Origin: Ureibacillus composti
Lineage (GTDB): Bacteria > Bacillota > Bacilli > Bacillales_A > Planococcaceae
Assembly (NCBI GenBank): GCA_030348875.1
Contig: JAUCEP010000002.1
Coordinates: 3,489,001-3,553,000, forward strand
Direction: 5' to 3'
DNA: 64,000 nt
The notes under the pieces are model-generated. The model was not told the origin of the DNA. It did not search any database and was given only the letters and a program-made list of their open reading frames with translations. Positions 39,590 through 48,087 of this stretch are shown in pieces. Both the position numbers and the translations under genes were made by a program. Position 1 is the stretch's first letter; each line of letters starts with the position of its first letter.

Positions 39590-40450
39590 TTATTCGCTTA
39601 CAGGTACTACTGCGCCGCCCCACTCTTTAACGATGAAGTCTTGAATTTCTTTAGAGCGTAATACTTCTACTAATTTTTTGATTGCTTCGTTATCTTTGTC
39701 TTCTGAACGAACTGCAATAACGTTTACATATGGAGATTCAGAACCTTCAATTGCGATTGAATCTTCCATTGGGTTAATTTCAGCGTCGATTGCGAAGTTA
39801 GAGTTAATAACAACCGCGTCGCCTTCGCCTTCTTCATAATATGTTACTAACATTTCTGGAGCTGAGCTATCATCGATCACTAAGTTTTTAGGATTTTCAA
39901 CGATATCTTTTTTAGTTGCTGCAGTTTTATCGATTCCGTCAGCTAATTTGATTAACCCTTCAACTTCAAGCATCGATAAAATACGACCTTGGTCTGTTAC
40001 AGAGTTTGAAATAATAATTGTTGCACCATCAGGAAGTTCATCTAAAGATTTATATTTTTGAGAATAGATACCGATAGGCTCGATATGAATTCCACCAGCG
40101 TTTGCAAAGTCATAACCTTTTTCTTTCATTTCATTTTCTAAATAAGGAATGTGTTGGAAATAGTTTGCATCTAAGTCACCAGATTCTAAATCTTGGTTAG
40201 GCATTACATAGTCTTGGTAAGGGACGATTTCTAATTCGACACCTTGTTCAGCTAAAATAGGTTTTGCTTGTTCTAAAATTATATCATGTAAACCGTTAGA
40301 AGCTCCTACTTTTAAAGCTGTTGTTTCAGTTTCTTCAGTTGCTGTACCTTCATCAGTTGTTTCGTTAGTAGTAGACTCTTCTTTAGTACCACAAGCTGCT
40401 AATACTAGTACGAAAGCTGATAAAATTAAGAACGATAAAAATTTCTTCAT
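39590..40450 (-). CDS. metQ: methionine ABC transporter substrate-binding lipoprotein
   Basis: 286 residues. Lipoprotein signal peptide MKKFLSFLILSAFVLVLAAC with lipobox LAAC (Cys20), then a Thr/Glu-rich linker of about 25 residues. The NlpA-family domain follows: LKVGASNGLHDIILEQAKPIL, EIVPYQDYVMPNQDLESGDLDANYFQHIPYLE and GIYSQKYKSLDELPDGATI, typical of MetQ. Binds methionine outside the membrane. Last gene of metN-P-Q. Confidence 0.95.
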   Translation of the reverse strand: MKKFLSFLILSAFVLVLAACGTKEESTTNETTDEGTATEETETTALKVGASNGLHDIILEQAKPILAEQGVELEIVPYQDYVMPNQDLESGDLDANYFQHIPYLENEMKEKGYDFANAGGIHIEPIGIYSQKYKSLDELPDGATIIISNSVTDQGRILSMLEVEGLIKLADGIDKTAATKKDIVENPKNLVIDDSSAPEMLVTYYEEGEGDAVVINSNFAIDAEINPMEDSIAIEGSESPYVNVIAVRSEDKDNEAIKKLVEVLRSKEIQDFIVKEWGGAVVPVSE

Positions 40451-40514
40451 CTTTGGCTCTCCTTTAAAAATAATAATTTATGTGATGGCAATTGCCTGAA
40501 CACCAAAAGGTAAT

Positions 40515-41183
40515 TTAACGCTTATCTGTTTTCGAAGTGATGAAATCTCCAATAAATTGAATAACAAATACAACAATTAATATTACAATCGTTGCCATTA
40601 ATGTTACATCATCTCTACTTCGTTGGAAACCATCAATGAATGCTAAGTTCCCTAAACCACCTGCACCGATTACACCAGCCATCGCTGTATATCCAACTAA
40701 CATAACCGCTGTAACAGTAATACCAGAAAATAAAGCTGGTAAAGATTCAGGAATAAGGACTTTCCAAATGATCGTAGATGTTTTTGCCCCCATAGAACGA
40801 GCGGCTTCAATAACACCTTTATCGATTTCACGAAGAGCAATTAATACAAGACGGGCATAAAAAGGAGCGGCACCAATAATTAAAGCTGGCAATGCTGCAT
40901 TGACCCCACGAATTGTACCAAGTAAAAACTTCGTGAATGGAATTAGTAAAATAATTAAAACGATAAATGGAATCGATCTAAAAATATTAACGAGCGAACC
41001 CGTAATAAAATTAGCCACCTTATTGGCCCAAATTTGATGTGGACTTGTTAAAAAGAGCAGAAGCCCAATAGCTAATCCTATTATAAATGTTGCGACAGTC
41101 GAAATCGCTGTCATATAAATTGTGTCATACGTTGCTTGCCACATATCTGGCCAGTCGACATTCGGAAATAATTGATTAAGCAT
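40515..41183 (-). CDS. metP: methionine ABC transporter permease
   Basis: 222 residues from the ATG at 41183, 6 bases after GGAGGTGA. Five helices and the permease EAA loop (REIDKGVIEAARSMGAKTSTIIWKV, about residues 118-142). Overlaps the end of metN by 8 bases. Equivalent to metI in enterobacteria. Confidence 0.95.
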   Translation of the reverse strand: MLNQLFPNVDWPDMWQATYDTIYMTAISTVATFIIGLAIGLLLFLTSPHQIWANKVANFITGSLVNIFRSIPFIVLIILLIPFTKFLLGTIRGVNAALPALIIGAAPFYARLVLIALREIDKGVIEAARSMGAKTSTIIWKVLIPESLPALFSGITVTAVMLVGYTAMAGVIGAGGLGNLAFIDGFQRSRDDVTLMATIVILIVVFVIQFIGDFITSKTDKR

Positions 41184-42201
41184 GCTCAATCACCTCCGTT
41201 TGAATTTCGTTCGTTTCTAAAAATGCTAATGCATTTTGAACATTTTGTGCATCTCCATCAATTTGGATCAGTAATGTTCCATAAGGTCCGCTTGTTGTTT
41301 GTGAAATATTTCCGTGAACAATATTTACTTCTACATTAAATTGTTTAATAAGCTTTGAAATGACAGGTTGTTCCGTTTTTTGTCCTACAAATGTTAGTTT
41401 AACGATTCTCCCTGTTGGGTAATTAATTAATATCTGTTCAATAGATACTTTTGATTCTTTTGAGCCAGTTATTTGGTGTACAAAGTTTTTCGTAATATCA
41501 GCTTGTGGGTTTTGGAACACTTGTAATACTTCCCCTTGTTCTACAACTCGTCCAGCTTCCATTACCGCAACTCTATTACATATTTTTTTGATGACATGCA
41601 TTTCGTGTGTAATTAATACGATTGTTAAGCCTAGTCTCTTATTAATATCTAATAATAGTTCTAGTATTGAATCCGTAGTTTCCGGATCCAGTGCACTTGT
41701 TGCTTCATCACAAAGTAATACCTCAGGATTATTGGCAAGTGCTCTTGCAATACCTACACGTTGCTTTTGACCACCAGATAATTGAGAAGGATAGGCATTC
41801 TCTCTTCCACTTAAGCCCACTAAATCAATTAATTCCTTCACCTTTTTATCACGTTCACTTTTGGCAATTCCTGCAATTTCTAAAGGAAATGCAATATTGT
41901 CCGCTACAGTTCGTGACCATAATAAGTTGAAATGTTGGAAAATCATACTTATTTTTTGGCGGGCAACACGAAGCTTATTGCCAGTAATAGAGGAGATCAG
42001 TTGTCCATTTACTTCAACTGTTCCATTACTAGGTTTTTCCAACCCATTTAACAAGCGAATAAGCGTACTTTTACCTGCACCACTATAACCAATAATTCCG
42101 AAAATTTCCCCTTTATTGATGGACAGATTCACATCATTGACTGCAGAAATTTCACCATTCTTCGTTCTGTATATTTTTGATACATTTTTTAATTGAATCA
42201 T
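41176..42201 (-). CDS. metN: methionine ABC transporter ATP-binding protein
   Basis: 341 residues from the ATG at 42201 (AAAGGAG upstream); the frame is open 14 codons more without a ribosome site. Walker A GYSGAGKST, signature LSGGQKQR, Walker B VLLCDEATSALDP, and a C-terminal NIL domain of about 75 residues that senses methionine in this family. First gene of the operon and directly downstream of a SAM riboswitch. Confidence 0.96.
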   Translation of the reverse strand: MIQLKNVSKIYRTKNGEISAVNDVNLSINKGEIFGIIGYSGAGKSTLIRLLNGLEKPSNGTVEVNGQLISSITGNKLRVARQKISMIFQHFNLLWSRTVADNIAFPLEIAGIAKSERDKKVKELIDLVGLSGRENAYPSQLSGGQKQRVGIARALANNPEVLLCDEATSALDPETTDSILELLLDINKRLGLTIVLITHEMHVIKKICNRVAVMEAGRVVEQGEVLQVFQNPQADITKNFVHQITGSKESKVSIEQILINYPTGRIVKLTFVGQKTEQPVISKLIKQFNVEVNIVHGNISQTTSGPYGTLLIQIDGDAQNVQNALAFLETNEIQTEVIEHA

Positions 42202-42327
42202 AAAAAGCTCCTTTATTCTAAATACAAATGAATTCATTTGCATTTAACTGCTGATTCTTCTAGTTGTTACTCCACTATAAGTTCAATTTATTATGTGCAA
42301 TTTTAGCGAGATAGTTATATTACAAAT

Positions 42328-42506
42328 AAAAACCCTTCTACAAAAAGAAAAGTAGAAGGGTTATCGTTTAAGTACATATCTATCACACGCTAACCGTCCT
42401 CTTATCTTCCAAAGTATCCACTTCGCGTGACTTGGCACCTTTTCACCTTCGTGATGGTTGCCGGGTTTCATAGGGCACTTCCCTCCACCGCTCTTTATAA
42501 GAGTAT
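42328..42506 (-). ncRNA. SAM-I (S-box) riboswitch with terminator, upstream of metNPQ
   Basis: Read on the minus strand: P1 CTCTTAT (42498-42504) pairs with ATAAGAG (42399-42405). Between them are AGAGCGGTGGAGGGA, CCCTATGAAACCCGGCAACC and GGTGCCAAGTC, the hallmark blocks of the S-box aptamer. A terminator follows (AACCCTTCTAC / GTAGAAGGGTT, 42331-42362, then TTTTTATTTG). With SAM bound, transcription of metNPQ should stop. Confidence 0.95.
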
Positions 42507-42535
42507 AGTTATTAAATTTTAATTTTACGAATGTA

Positions 42536-42564
42536 AATGTATCATGCGTACTCTACTTAGTCAA
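42536..42564 (-). promoter_or_regulatory. likely sigma-A promoter of the SAM riboswitch-metNPQ unit
   Basis: TTGACT (-35, 42559-42564) and TACATT (-10, 42536-42541) are 17 bases apart on the minus strand, ending about 30 bases before the aptamer. It adjoins the stop of yusE, and I see no terminator in between. Confidence 0.5.
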
Positions 42565-42867
42565 TTAATTTTTTAACTTTTCATATAGATGTTGCACTGA
42601 TTGAAAAGCATATACTTTTTCTTCCACTTTGCCATTTCGACTAATAAGTAAACATGGCACACTCTCGACTTTATAATCATAAGCAACCTGTTCTAGGTAA
42701 TTAATATTGGCTTTTCCAATTGGAATGTTTGGCACGACATTTTCAATAACTTCCATCATTTTTGATGCCACAGCACATGTTCCGCACATTGGGGTATATA
42801 AATAAAATGCCGATACTTCATTTTCGTTAATATGTTTTTCCCATTCTTGTTGATTCCATTCTTCCAT
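42565..42867 (-). CDS. yusE: thioredoxin-like protein YusE
   Basis: 100 residues from the ATG at 42867; an ATG three codons earlier has poorer spacing from AGGA. Thioredoxin fold with CxxC as CGTC in FYLYTPMCGTCAVASKMM (about residues 20-37) and the cis-proline region VESVPCLLIS. It likely serves thiol-disulfide exchange; the partner is unknown. Follows yusF with 47 bases between, as in B. subtilis. Confidence 0.85.
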   Translation of the reverse strand: MEEWNQQEWEKHINENEVSAFYLYTPMCGTCAVASKMMEVIENVVPNIPIGKANINYLEQVAYDYKVESVPCLLISRNGKVEEKVYAFQSVQHLYEKLKN

Positions 42868-42914
42868 CGTTCTCATCCTATAACATCAATTTTTCAATTT
42901 CTTTTTTTAGAATA

Positions 42915-43265
42915 TTATTCTGATAAAGTTAGATATTGTTTATGAACAACAAATCTTGCTTCATTTAAAATATGGGCCAATACCTTACTAGGTGCATTTG
43001 CAACCTCTATATACGTTCTCGGGATCAATAAATGAACTGCTTCAGAATACGTTCTTCTTGTTAACTTCCGTAACTTTTCACCGGAATTATCTGCATCAAA
43101 TAATGTATAGAGGTCATGTTGTTCAAAAGGTTCGAGTAAATCTAAAAGATCATCTTCACTAATTGTTCCATTTGTACAAAGAATTGTAACATCCTCAGCA
43201 AAGATCGGTTCTATTTTCAGTTTATCCGAACGACCTTCTACAATAATACACTTTTCAACAGTCAT
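42915..43265 (-). CDS. yusF: Toprim domain protein YusF
   Basis: 116 residues from the ATG at 43265, 5 bases after GGGGTGAG. Small-primase-like Toprim domain: acidic glutamate in CIIVEGRSDK (about residues 6-15) and the DxD in LYTLFDADNSGEKLR. Close to ribonuclease M5-type and similar proteins, but the short length fits YusF. Function unknown. Start of the yusF-yusE unit. Confidence 0.87.
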   Translation of the reverse strand: MTVEKCIIVEGRSDKLKIEPIFAEDVTILCTNGTISEDDLLDLLEPFEQHDLYTLFDADNSGEKLRKLTRRTYSEAVHLLIPRTYIEVANAPSKVLAHILNEARFVVHKQYLTLSE

Positions 43266-43395
43266 TTGGCTCACCCCACGATTTGTCAATTAAAGGTAAC
43301 AGCTAAAAATTAAAAAATGTCTTCATTATTATATTATTAGAACAACATGTTTTTTGCCAACAATAAACGAGAATTGTATTATTCATAAGATATAA

Positions 43396-43587
43396 CTAAA
43401 GTTACAAAGTGAATTAAAAGGAAATATTGGCTTCAAAATTAAAGTAGAGGAAATTCAAGCAGCATATAAATTAAATCAAAATCGTAATGAGGAAGATTAT
43501 CATAACATCATTGCTCAATTACAAAAGGAAGAAAATCCAAATTCCGAGCAAATTGCAGAGGCTATGAATAATAGAAGAAAAAGGTAA
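43396..43587 (+). pseudogene. remnant of a PaiB/FMN-binding negative regulator gene
   Basis: Open frame of 63 codons with no start codon or ribosome site; a stop sits just before it. The translation contains GFKIKVEEIQAAYKLNQNR and EEDYHNIIAQL, matching the C-terminal end of PaiB-type FMN-binding transcriptional regulators (consensus IEVTxIEGKFKLSQNR-x2-ED). The preceding 130 bases show no rest of the gene. A decayed fragment between yusF and gcvH. Confidence 0.7.
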
Positions 43588-43607
43588 TTTCCTCCACTTT
43601 TCAAAAG

Positions 43608-43640
43608 AAAAAACGCCAGTTAGATACTGGCGTTTTTAAA
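43608..43640 (-). terminator. intrinsic terminator after gcvH
   Basis: Stem AAAACGCCAGT / ACTGGCGTTTT with a 5-base loop and a run of T on the minus strand, 8 bases past the stop. Confidence 0.9.
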
Positions 43641-43647
43641 AAATAAA

Positions 43648-44028
43648 TTATTCTTCAATTAACTCTTCGTATTGTTCAGGTGTTAACAGGCTGTCCACTT
43701 CTGAAGCATCAGATAGTTCAACAACGATCATCCATGCATTTTCGTATGGTGATTCATTTACGAACTCTGGGCTATCTTCTAACTCGCTGTTTACTTCTAC
43801 AACTTTACCTGAAACTGGTGCATATAGCTCAGATACAGTTTTAACTGATTCAACGCTACCAAATGGTTGGTTTAATTGAACTTCGTCTCCAACTTGTGGT
43901 AATTCAACAAACACGATATCGCCTAATTCATGTTGTGCAAAGTGTGTAATACCAACGCGTGCTTTCCCATCTTCAACTTTTACCCATTCGTGTTCTTTTG
44001 AATAACGTAAATCTTTAGGTGTACTCAC
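43648..44028 (-). CDS. gcvH: glycine cleavage system H protein
   Basis: 126 residues from a GTG at 44028, 6 bases after GGAGGGG; an ATG at 44079 has no ribosome site. Lipoyl-type beta barrel with the modified lysine in [20 protein letters not shown] (about residue 62). It shuttles the aminomethyl group between glycine-cleavage enzymes and, in Bacillales, is also the entry point for lipoate relay to other complexes. It links functionally with lipA in this window. Confidence 0.96.
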   Translation of the reverse strand: MSTPKDLRYSKEHEWVKVEDGKARVGITHFAQHELGDIVFVELPQVGDEVQLNQPFGSVESVKTVSELYAPVSGKVVEVNSELEDSPEFVNESPYENAWMIVVELSDASEVDSLLTPEQYEELIEE

Positions 44029-44343
44029 TAAAAACCCCTCCAAATATGTAATTTCATGATTAGTTTGACACAATTTCAAATCAAAAACAAGATACTTGAG
44101 TTAATTTCATAAATAGAATTTTTTCAGTAAAGCCGAACATTACTTTTTTATCCGATTGACATTCAAAAACCCCACATATCCACCAGAAACCATAACCTTT
44201 TTGAAATACAAAGAATATTTTAAGTCCTGACTACTTGCGTGTCAACACACATAACACGAACATTCTGTGAATATTTAATTTAAATGTTCGTTTATAGGTA
44301 AAAAATCGATCATTAATTCTTTGTGAGTAATTTCTAAATATAT
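44029..44343. other. 315-bp intergenic region, one hairpin
   Basis: Upstream region of gcvH. CGAACATT (44257) and AATGTTCG (44283) form a hairpin without a proper T-run. No gene seen. Confidence 0.5.
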
Positions 44344-44703
44344 TTAATTCTTCCAAATTTCTGTGAATTCTATTTCTTTAAATCCTAAAGTAACTTTTTC
44401 ACCATCTGTAACTATAGGCCGTTTAATTAACATTCCATCAGATGCAAGCAGTTCAAGTTGCTCTTCTTCTGTCATTGTAGTTAATTTATCCTTTAAGCCG
44501 AGTGTTTTATACTTCATGCCAGAGGTATTAAAGAATTTTTTTAATGGTAAACCACTTGCTTGCCAATAAGATTTTAGTTGTTCTAATGTTGGTGTATCTT
44601 CCACAATATGAATGGCTTCGTGTTCAATTCCATTTTCAGATAACCATTTTTGTGCTTTTCTACAAGTAGAACATTTTGGGTATTGATAAATCTTGAGTGT
44701 CAT
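44344..44703 (-). CDS. yusI: ArsC/Spx-family protein YusI
   Basis: 119 residues, normal for the family. CxxC motif CSTC in IYQYPKCSTCRKAQKWL at residues 5-21 and the conserved GMLIKRPIV near residue 92. Spx/MgsR members bind RNA polymerase and respond to disulfide stress; ArsC members reduce arsenate. The family likeness does not decide between them. Preceded by GGAG; monocistronic in appearance. Confidence 0.88.
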   Translation of the reverse strand: MTLKIYQYPKCSTCRKAQKWLSENGIEHEAIHIVEDTPTLEQLKSYWQASGLPLKKFFNTSGMKYKTLGLKDKLTTMTEEEQLELLASDGMLIKRPIVTDGEKVTLGFKEIEFTEIWKN

Positions 44704-44765
44704 AAAGAACGCTCCTTCATTGATAGCTAATAATTTGTGTAAAAAATATCAATTATAGTATAACA

Positions 44766-44801
44766 GAAAAAAGCTATGACATTATTGTTGTCACAGCTTT
44801 G
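44766..44801 (-). terminator. intrinsic terminator after fadE
   Basis: Stem AAAGCTGTGACAA with near-complement, followed by TTTTTTCTG on the minus strand; end of the fad operon. Confidence 0.85.
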
Positions 44802-44826
44802 TACGAATTATTCATTTCACTATTTG

Positions 44827-46608
44827 TTACACAATATATTTTTCTGCTTCAATCAATTTACTCGCCGCTTCTCTTTTCTTTAAGATCAAGTTATATGGAT
44901 TGGAACGAATTAGTTTACGTAATGCAGATAAAGTCATACGACCCGCGTCCCCATCAGTTGAGGCTAAAATGATTTCTTTTGCTTCTTTTTCAATTTCAGC
45001 GAATGCTTCTTGGCAATAGATTTCTGTATAAAGTAGTTTTTGATTTGACTTTTCTACTCCATCACGTGCAATTGCCTTCGCAGTACGGATTACCGCTGAT
45101 TCCATTGCATATAATTGGTTCGCAATATTTGCAATGTTAACAAGCACTTCTTGTTCTGCTTCTAATTTTGTTCCAAACTTCTGAGCAGCTATACCTGCTG
45201 CTAAAACCCCAATTTTCTTCGCATTTTTTACAAGGTACTTTTCTTGAGCTAATGGCGCATCTTCAATTTCTTCAGGCATTAACATTAATAGCTCTTGTTG
45301 TAAGTTTTGAGCAACTTGTAAAAGTGGTAGTTCCCCTTTTAGTGCTTTCTTCATAAATGTTCCAGGAACGATTAGACGATTAATTTCATTTGTCCCTTCA
45401 AAAATGCGGTTAATACGTGAATCACGATAAATTCTTTCTACTTCATATTCTGACATGAAGCCATATCCACCATGCAGTTGGACTGCCTCATCCGCAATAT
45501 AGTCTAATGTTTCAGATCCTACTACTTTTGCAATTGAACATTCAATGGCGTATTCTGCAATAGCTGCAGCGATTACTTTACCGTCTTTTTGTTCTTCTTC
45601 AGATAATTGGCTTAAACGGTCTTCAAAGTAACCAACTGTACGATAGTTCAGGGATTCTGATGCATATAAATGCGACGCCATCGTTGCGAGTTTTTCTTTT
45701 GTTAAATTAAATCCAGAAAGTGGCGTTTTGAATTGTTGACGTCCGTTTGTATATTGGATTGTTAATTCTAACGCTCGTTTTGAACCGCCGATTGTTCCAA
45801 CCCCTAATTTATAACGGCCAATGTTTAAAATATTAAAGGCAATCACGTGACCGCGCCCGATTTCACCTAGTACATTTTCTACCGGCACTTGTGCATCTTG
45901 TAAAATCAATGTGCGAGTAGAAGATGATTTAATGCCCATTTTCTTTTCTTCGGCCCCAACTGAAACACCTGGGAACTTTCTTTCTACGATAAAGGCAGTG
46001 AACTTCTCCCCATCCACTTTCGCATACACCACAAATACATCTGCAAACCCCGCATTTGTAATCCATTGTTTCTCACCATTTAAAACATAATGTGTTCCAG
46101 CAGCATTTAACTTGGCAGTTGATTTCGCACCTAATGCATCCGAACCGGAACCTGGCTCTGTTAAGGCATACGCAGCTAGTAATTCGCCACTCGCTAATTT
46201 TGGTAAGTACTTTTGTTTTTGATCTTCGTTACCGAACAACACAATTGGAAGAGACCCAATACCAACGTGAGCACCATGGGAAATTGAGAACCCACCTGCC
46301 ACTGACATTTTTTCTGCAATTAAAGCAGAAGAGACTTTATCTAATCCAAGCCCCTCATACTCCTCAGGAACATCTGCAGCTAATAGTCCTAACTCTCCAG
46401 CTTTCTTCAATAATCGCACAGAATGTTCAAACTCATGATTTTCTAGGTTTTCTATATAAGGTAGTACTTCATTTGTTACATACTCTTCGGTTGTTTTGGC
46501 AATCATTTTTTGCTCATCAGTAAAGTCTTCAGGAGTGAATACACGCTCTACATCTACTTCTTCAATTAAAAAACTTCCACCTTTAATTACATTTTTTGTT
46601 TGAACCAA
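44827..46608 (-). CDS. fadE: acyl-CoA dehydrogenase FadE (YusJ)
   Basis: 593 residues from a TTG with GGAGG 8 bases upstream. Acyl-CoA dehydrogenase domains (N-terminal about 40-150, middle about 155-260 with YALTEPGSGSDA, C-terminal FAD domain about 270-430 with QLHGGYGFMSEYEVERIYRD and the FEGTNEINR region) plus a C-terminal helical extension of about 150 residues, as in the YusJ type. Catalyses the first dehydrogenation of beta-oxidation. Separated from fadA by a structured family-B repeat. Confidence 0.94.
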   Translation of the reverse strand: MVQTKNVIKGGSFLIEEVDVERVFTPEDFTDEQKMIAKTTEEYVTNEVLPYIENLENHEFEHSVRLLKKAGELGLLAADVPEEYEGLGLDKVSSALIAEKMSVAGGFSISHGAHVGIGSLPIVLFGNEDQKQKYLPKLASGELLAAYALTEPGSGSDALGAKSTAKLNAAGTHYVLNGEKQWITNAGFADVFVVYAKVDGEKFTAFIVERKFPGVSVGAEEKKMGIKSSSTRTLILQDAQVPVENVLGEIGRGHVIAFNILNIGRYKLGVGTIGGSKRALELTIQYTNGRQQFKTPLSGFNLTKEKLATMASHLYASESLNYRTVGYFEDRLSQLSEEEQKDGKVIAAAIAEYAIECSIAKVVGSETLDYIADEAVQLHGGYGFMSEYEVERIYRDSRINRIFEGTNEINRLIVPGTFMKKALKGELPLLQVAQNLQQELLMLMPEEIEDAPLAQEKYLVKNAKKIGVLAAGIAAQKFGTKLEAEQEVLVNIANIANQLYAMESAVIRTAKAIARDGVEKSNQKLLYTEIYCQEAFAEIEKEAKEIILASTDGDAGRMTLSALRKLIRSNPYNLILKKREAASKLIEAEKYIV

Positions 46609-46635
46609 ATTTATTTCCTCCCCTACCTAAAAGTG

Positions 46636-46816
46636 TAGGACGCCCGCTTACACCCGACAAGCGCTGGCCGACAAAACCGCCACGTCCTGTGGCCTAGTCG
46701 GCACTTGCACATCCATGTGCTGCGGAAGGCACGAATCGAAAGCATCTTTTCAGCTTTCGACCGAGTGACAGAAGCGACCTCGAGAGTGTGGCGTCCGAAA
46801 CTGGATAACATTGCTC
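46636..46816. repeat. family-B structured repeat, copy 1, inside the fad operon
   Basis: Outer stem GGACGCC (46638) / GGCGTCC (46790) continued by ACAC / GTGT. Inner hairpins: GCCGAC (46667) / GTCGGC (46697) enclosing GCCAC (46679) / GTGGC (46689), GCAC / GTGC near 46705, and TCGAAAGC (46736) / GCTTTCGA (46753). Tail CTGGATAACATTGCTC. It fills the space between the fadA stop and the fadE ribosome site. Confidence 0.85.
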
Positions 46817-46848
46817 ATAAAATTAACCAACTTCAAAAAGTTAAAGTT

Positions 46849-48021
46849 TTAAAGTATTTCAAACACCCCAGCGGCCCCCATACCGCCACCAATACACATC
46901 GTCACTACCCCGTATTTTTTACCTTGTCTTTTTAATTCATGGATCAGTTTTAATGTAAGAACTGCCCCCGTTGCTCCTAGTGGATGGCCTAAAGCAATGG
47001 CACCACCATTGACATTGACTTTATTTAGGTCAATTCCTAAATGACGGACAACTTGAAGGGACTGGGAAGCAAATGCTTCATTAATTTCCCATAGATCGAT
47101 ATCTTCTTGATTTAGTCCAGCGATTTTTAACGCTTTTGGTACTGCTACGATTGGACCAATCCCCATTACTTCAGGTGGAACCCCGCCAACAGCAAATCCT
47201 AAAAATTTCGCCATTGGTTTTAAACCTTGTGCCTCAGCCTCTTCACGATCCATGACGAGAACAGCTGCAGCCCCATCAGAAGTTTGCGATGAATTACCAG
47301 CTGTGACAGAGCCCTTCACATGAAATGCAGGACGTAATTTTCCTAAAACTTCTACACTTGTGCCTGGTCGAACCCCTTCATCCTGTGAAAATGTAAAGTT
47401 CTTTTGTTTTAATTGATGATGATCATCTACATAATGTTGAACCACTTCAACTGGTACAATTTCGTCTTGAAATTTCCCTTCTTGAATTGCTTTATGTGCT
47501 AACTCATGGGAACGAACAGCAAAGGCATCTTGGTCTTCTCTACTAACTTCATAACGGTTTGCAACCTCTTCAGCCGTATGCCCCATGCTCATATAGTATT
47601 GCGGTGCTTCTTCAGCTAACTTCGGATTTAGTCGAATGGTATTTCCTGTCATTGGAATCATGCTCATCGACTCTACCCCACCGGCAACAATTGCTTTCGA
47701 GTGACCGAGCATAATTCGCTCTGCTGCATAGGCAATCGATTGTAGTCCTGATGAACAAAATCGGTTTATTGTAATGGCTGGTGTGGAATCAGGTAATCCC
47801 GCTAATGCACCAATATTACGTGCGATATTCATTCCTTGTTCGGCTTCTGGCATAGCACAGCCCATGATTAAATCATCAATCGGTCCATCGTAACCTGCTC
47901 TTTTTAACGTTTCCTTTACTACAACTGCACCAAAATCATCTGGTCGAACTGTTGCAAGGGCCCCCTTCTTTGCTTTTCCAATCGGTGTTCTAGCACCAGA
48001 AACGATCACAGCTTCACGCAT
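46849..48021 (-). CDS. fadA: acetyl-CoA C-acyltransferase (3-ketoacyl-CoA thiolase) FadA
   Basis: 390 residues from the ATG at 48021 (GGGGG upstream). Thiolase fold: nucleophile Cys in INRFCSSGLQSIA near residue 91, catalytic His in GGAIALGHPLGATGA near residue 347 and second Cys in TMCIGGGMGAAG near residue 377. Splits 3-ketoacyl-CoA in the last beta-oxidation step. Partner of FadN in the same operon. Confidence 0.96.
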   Translation of the reverse strand: MREAVIVSGARTPIGKAKKGALATVRPDDFGAVVVKETLKRAGYDGPIDDLIMGCAMPEAEQGMNIARNIGALAGLPDSTPAITINRFCSSGLQSIAYAAERIMLGHSKAIVAGGVESMSMIPMTGNTIRLNPKLAEEAPQYYMSMGHTAEEVANRYEVSREDQDAFAVRSHELAHKAIQEGKFQDEIVPVEVVQHYVDDHHQLKQKNFTFSQDEGVRPGTSVEVLGKLRPAFHVKGSVTAGNSSQTSDGAAAVLVMDREEAEAQGLKPMAKFLGFAVGGVPPEVMGIGPIVAVPKALKIAGLNQEDIDLWEINEAFASQSLQVVRHLGIDLNKVNVNGGAIALGHPLGATGAVLTLKLIHELKRQGKKYGVVTMCIGGGMGAAGVFEIL

Positions 48022-48087
48022 TTCATATAACCCCCTTAACGTTTGCATATCTACTAATTTAGTAATTTATTTATTGATAAAAAGAAG

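Noticed and set aside
46623-46811. 62-codon minus-strand frame between fadA and fadE
   Set aside because: It lies wholly in the hairpins of a family-B repeat and has no ribosome site.
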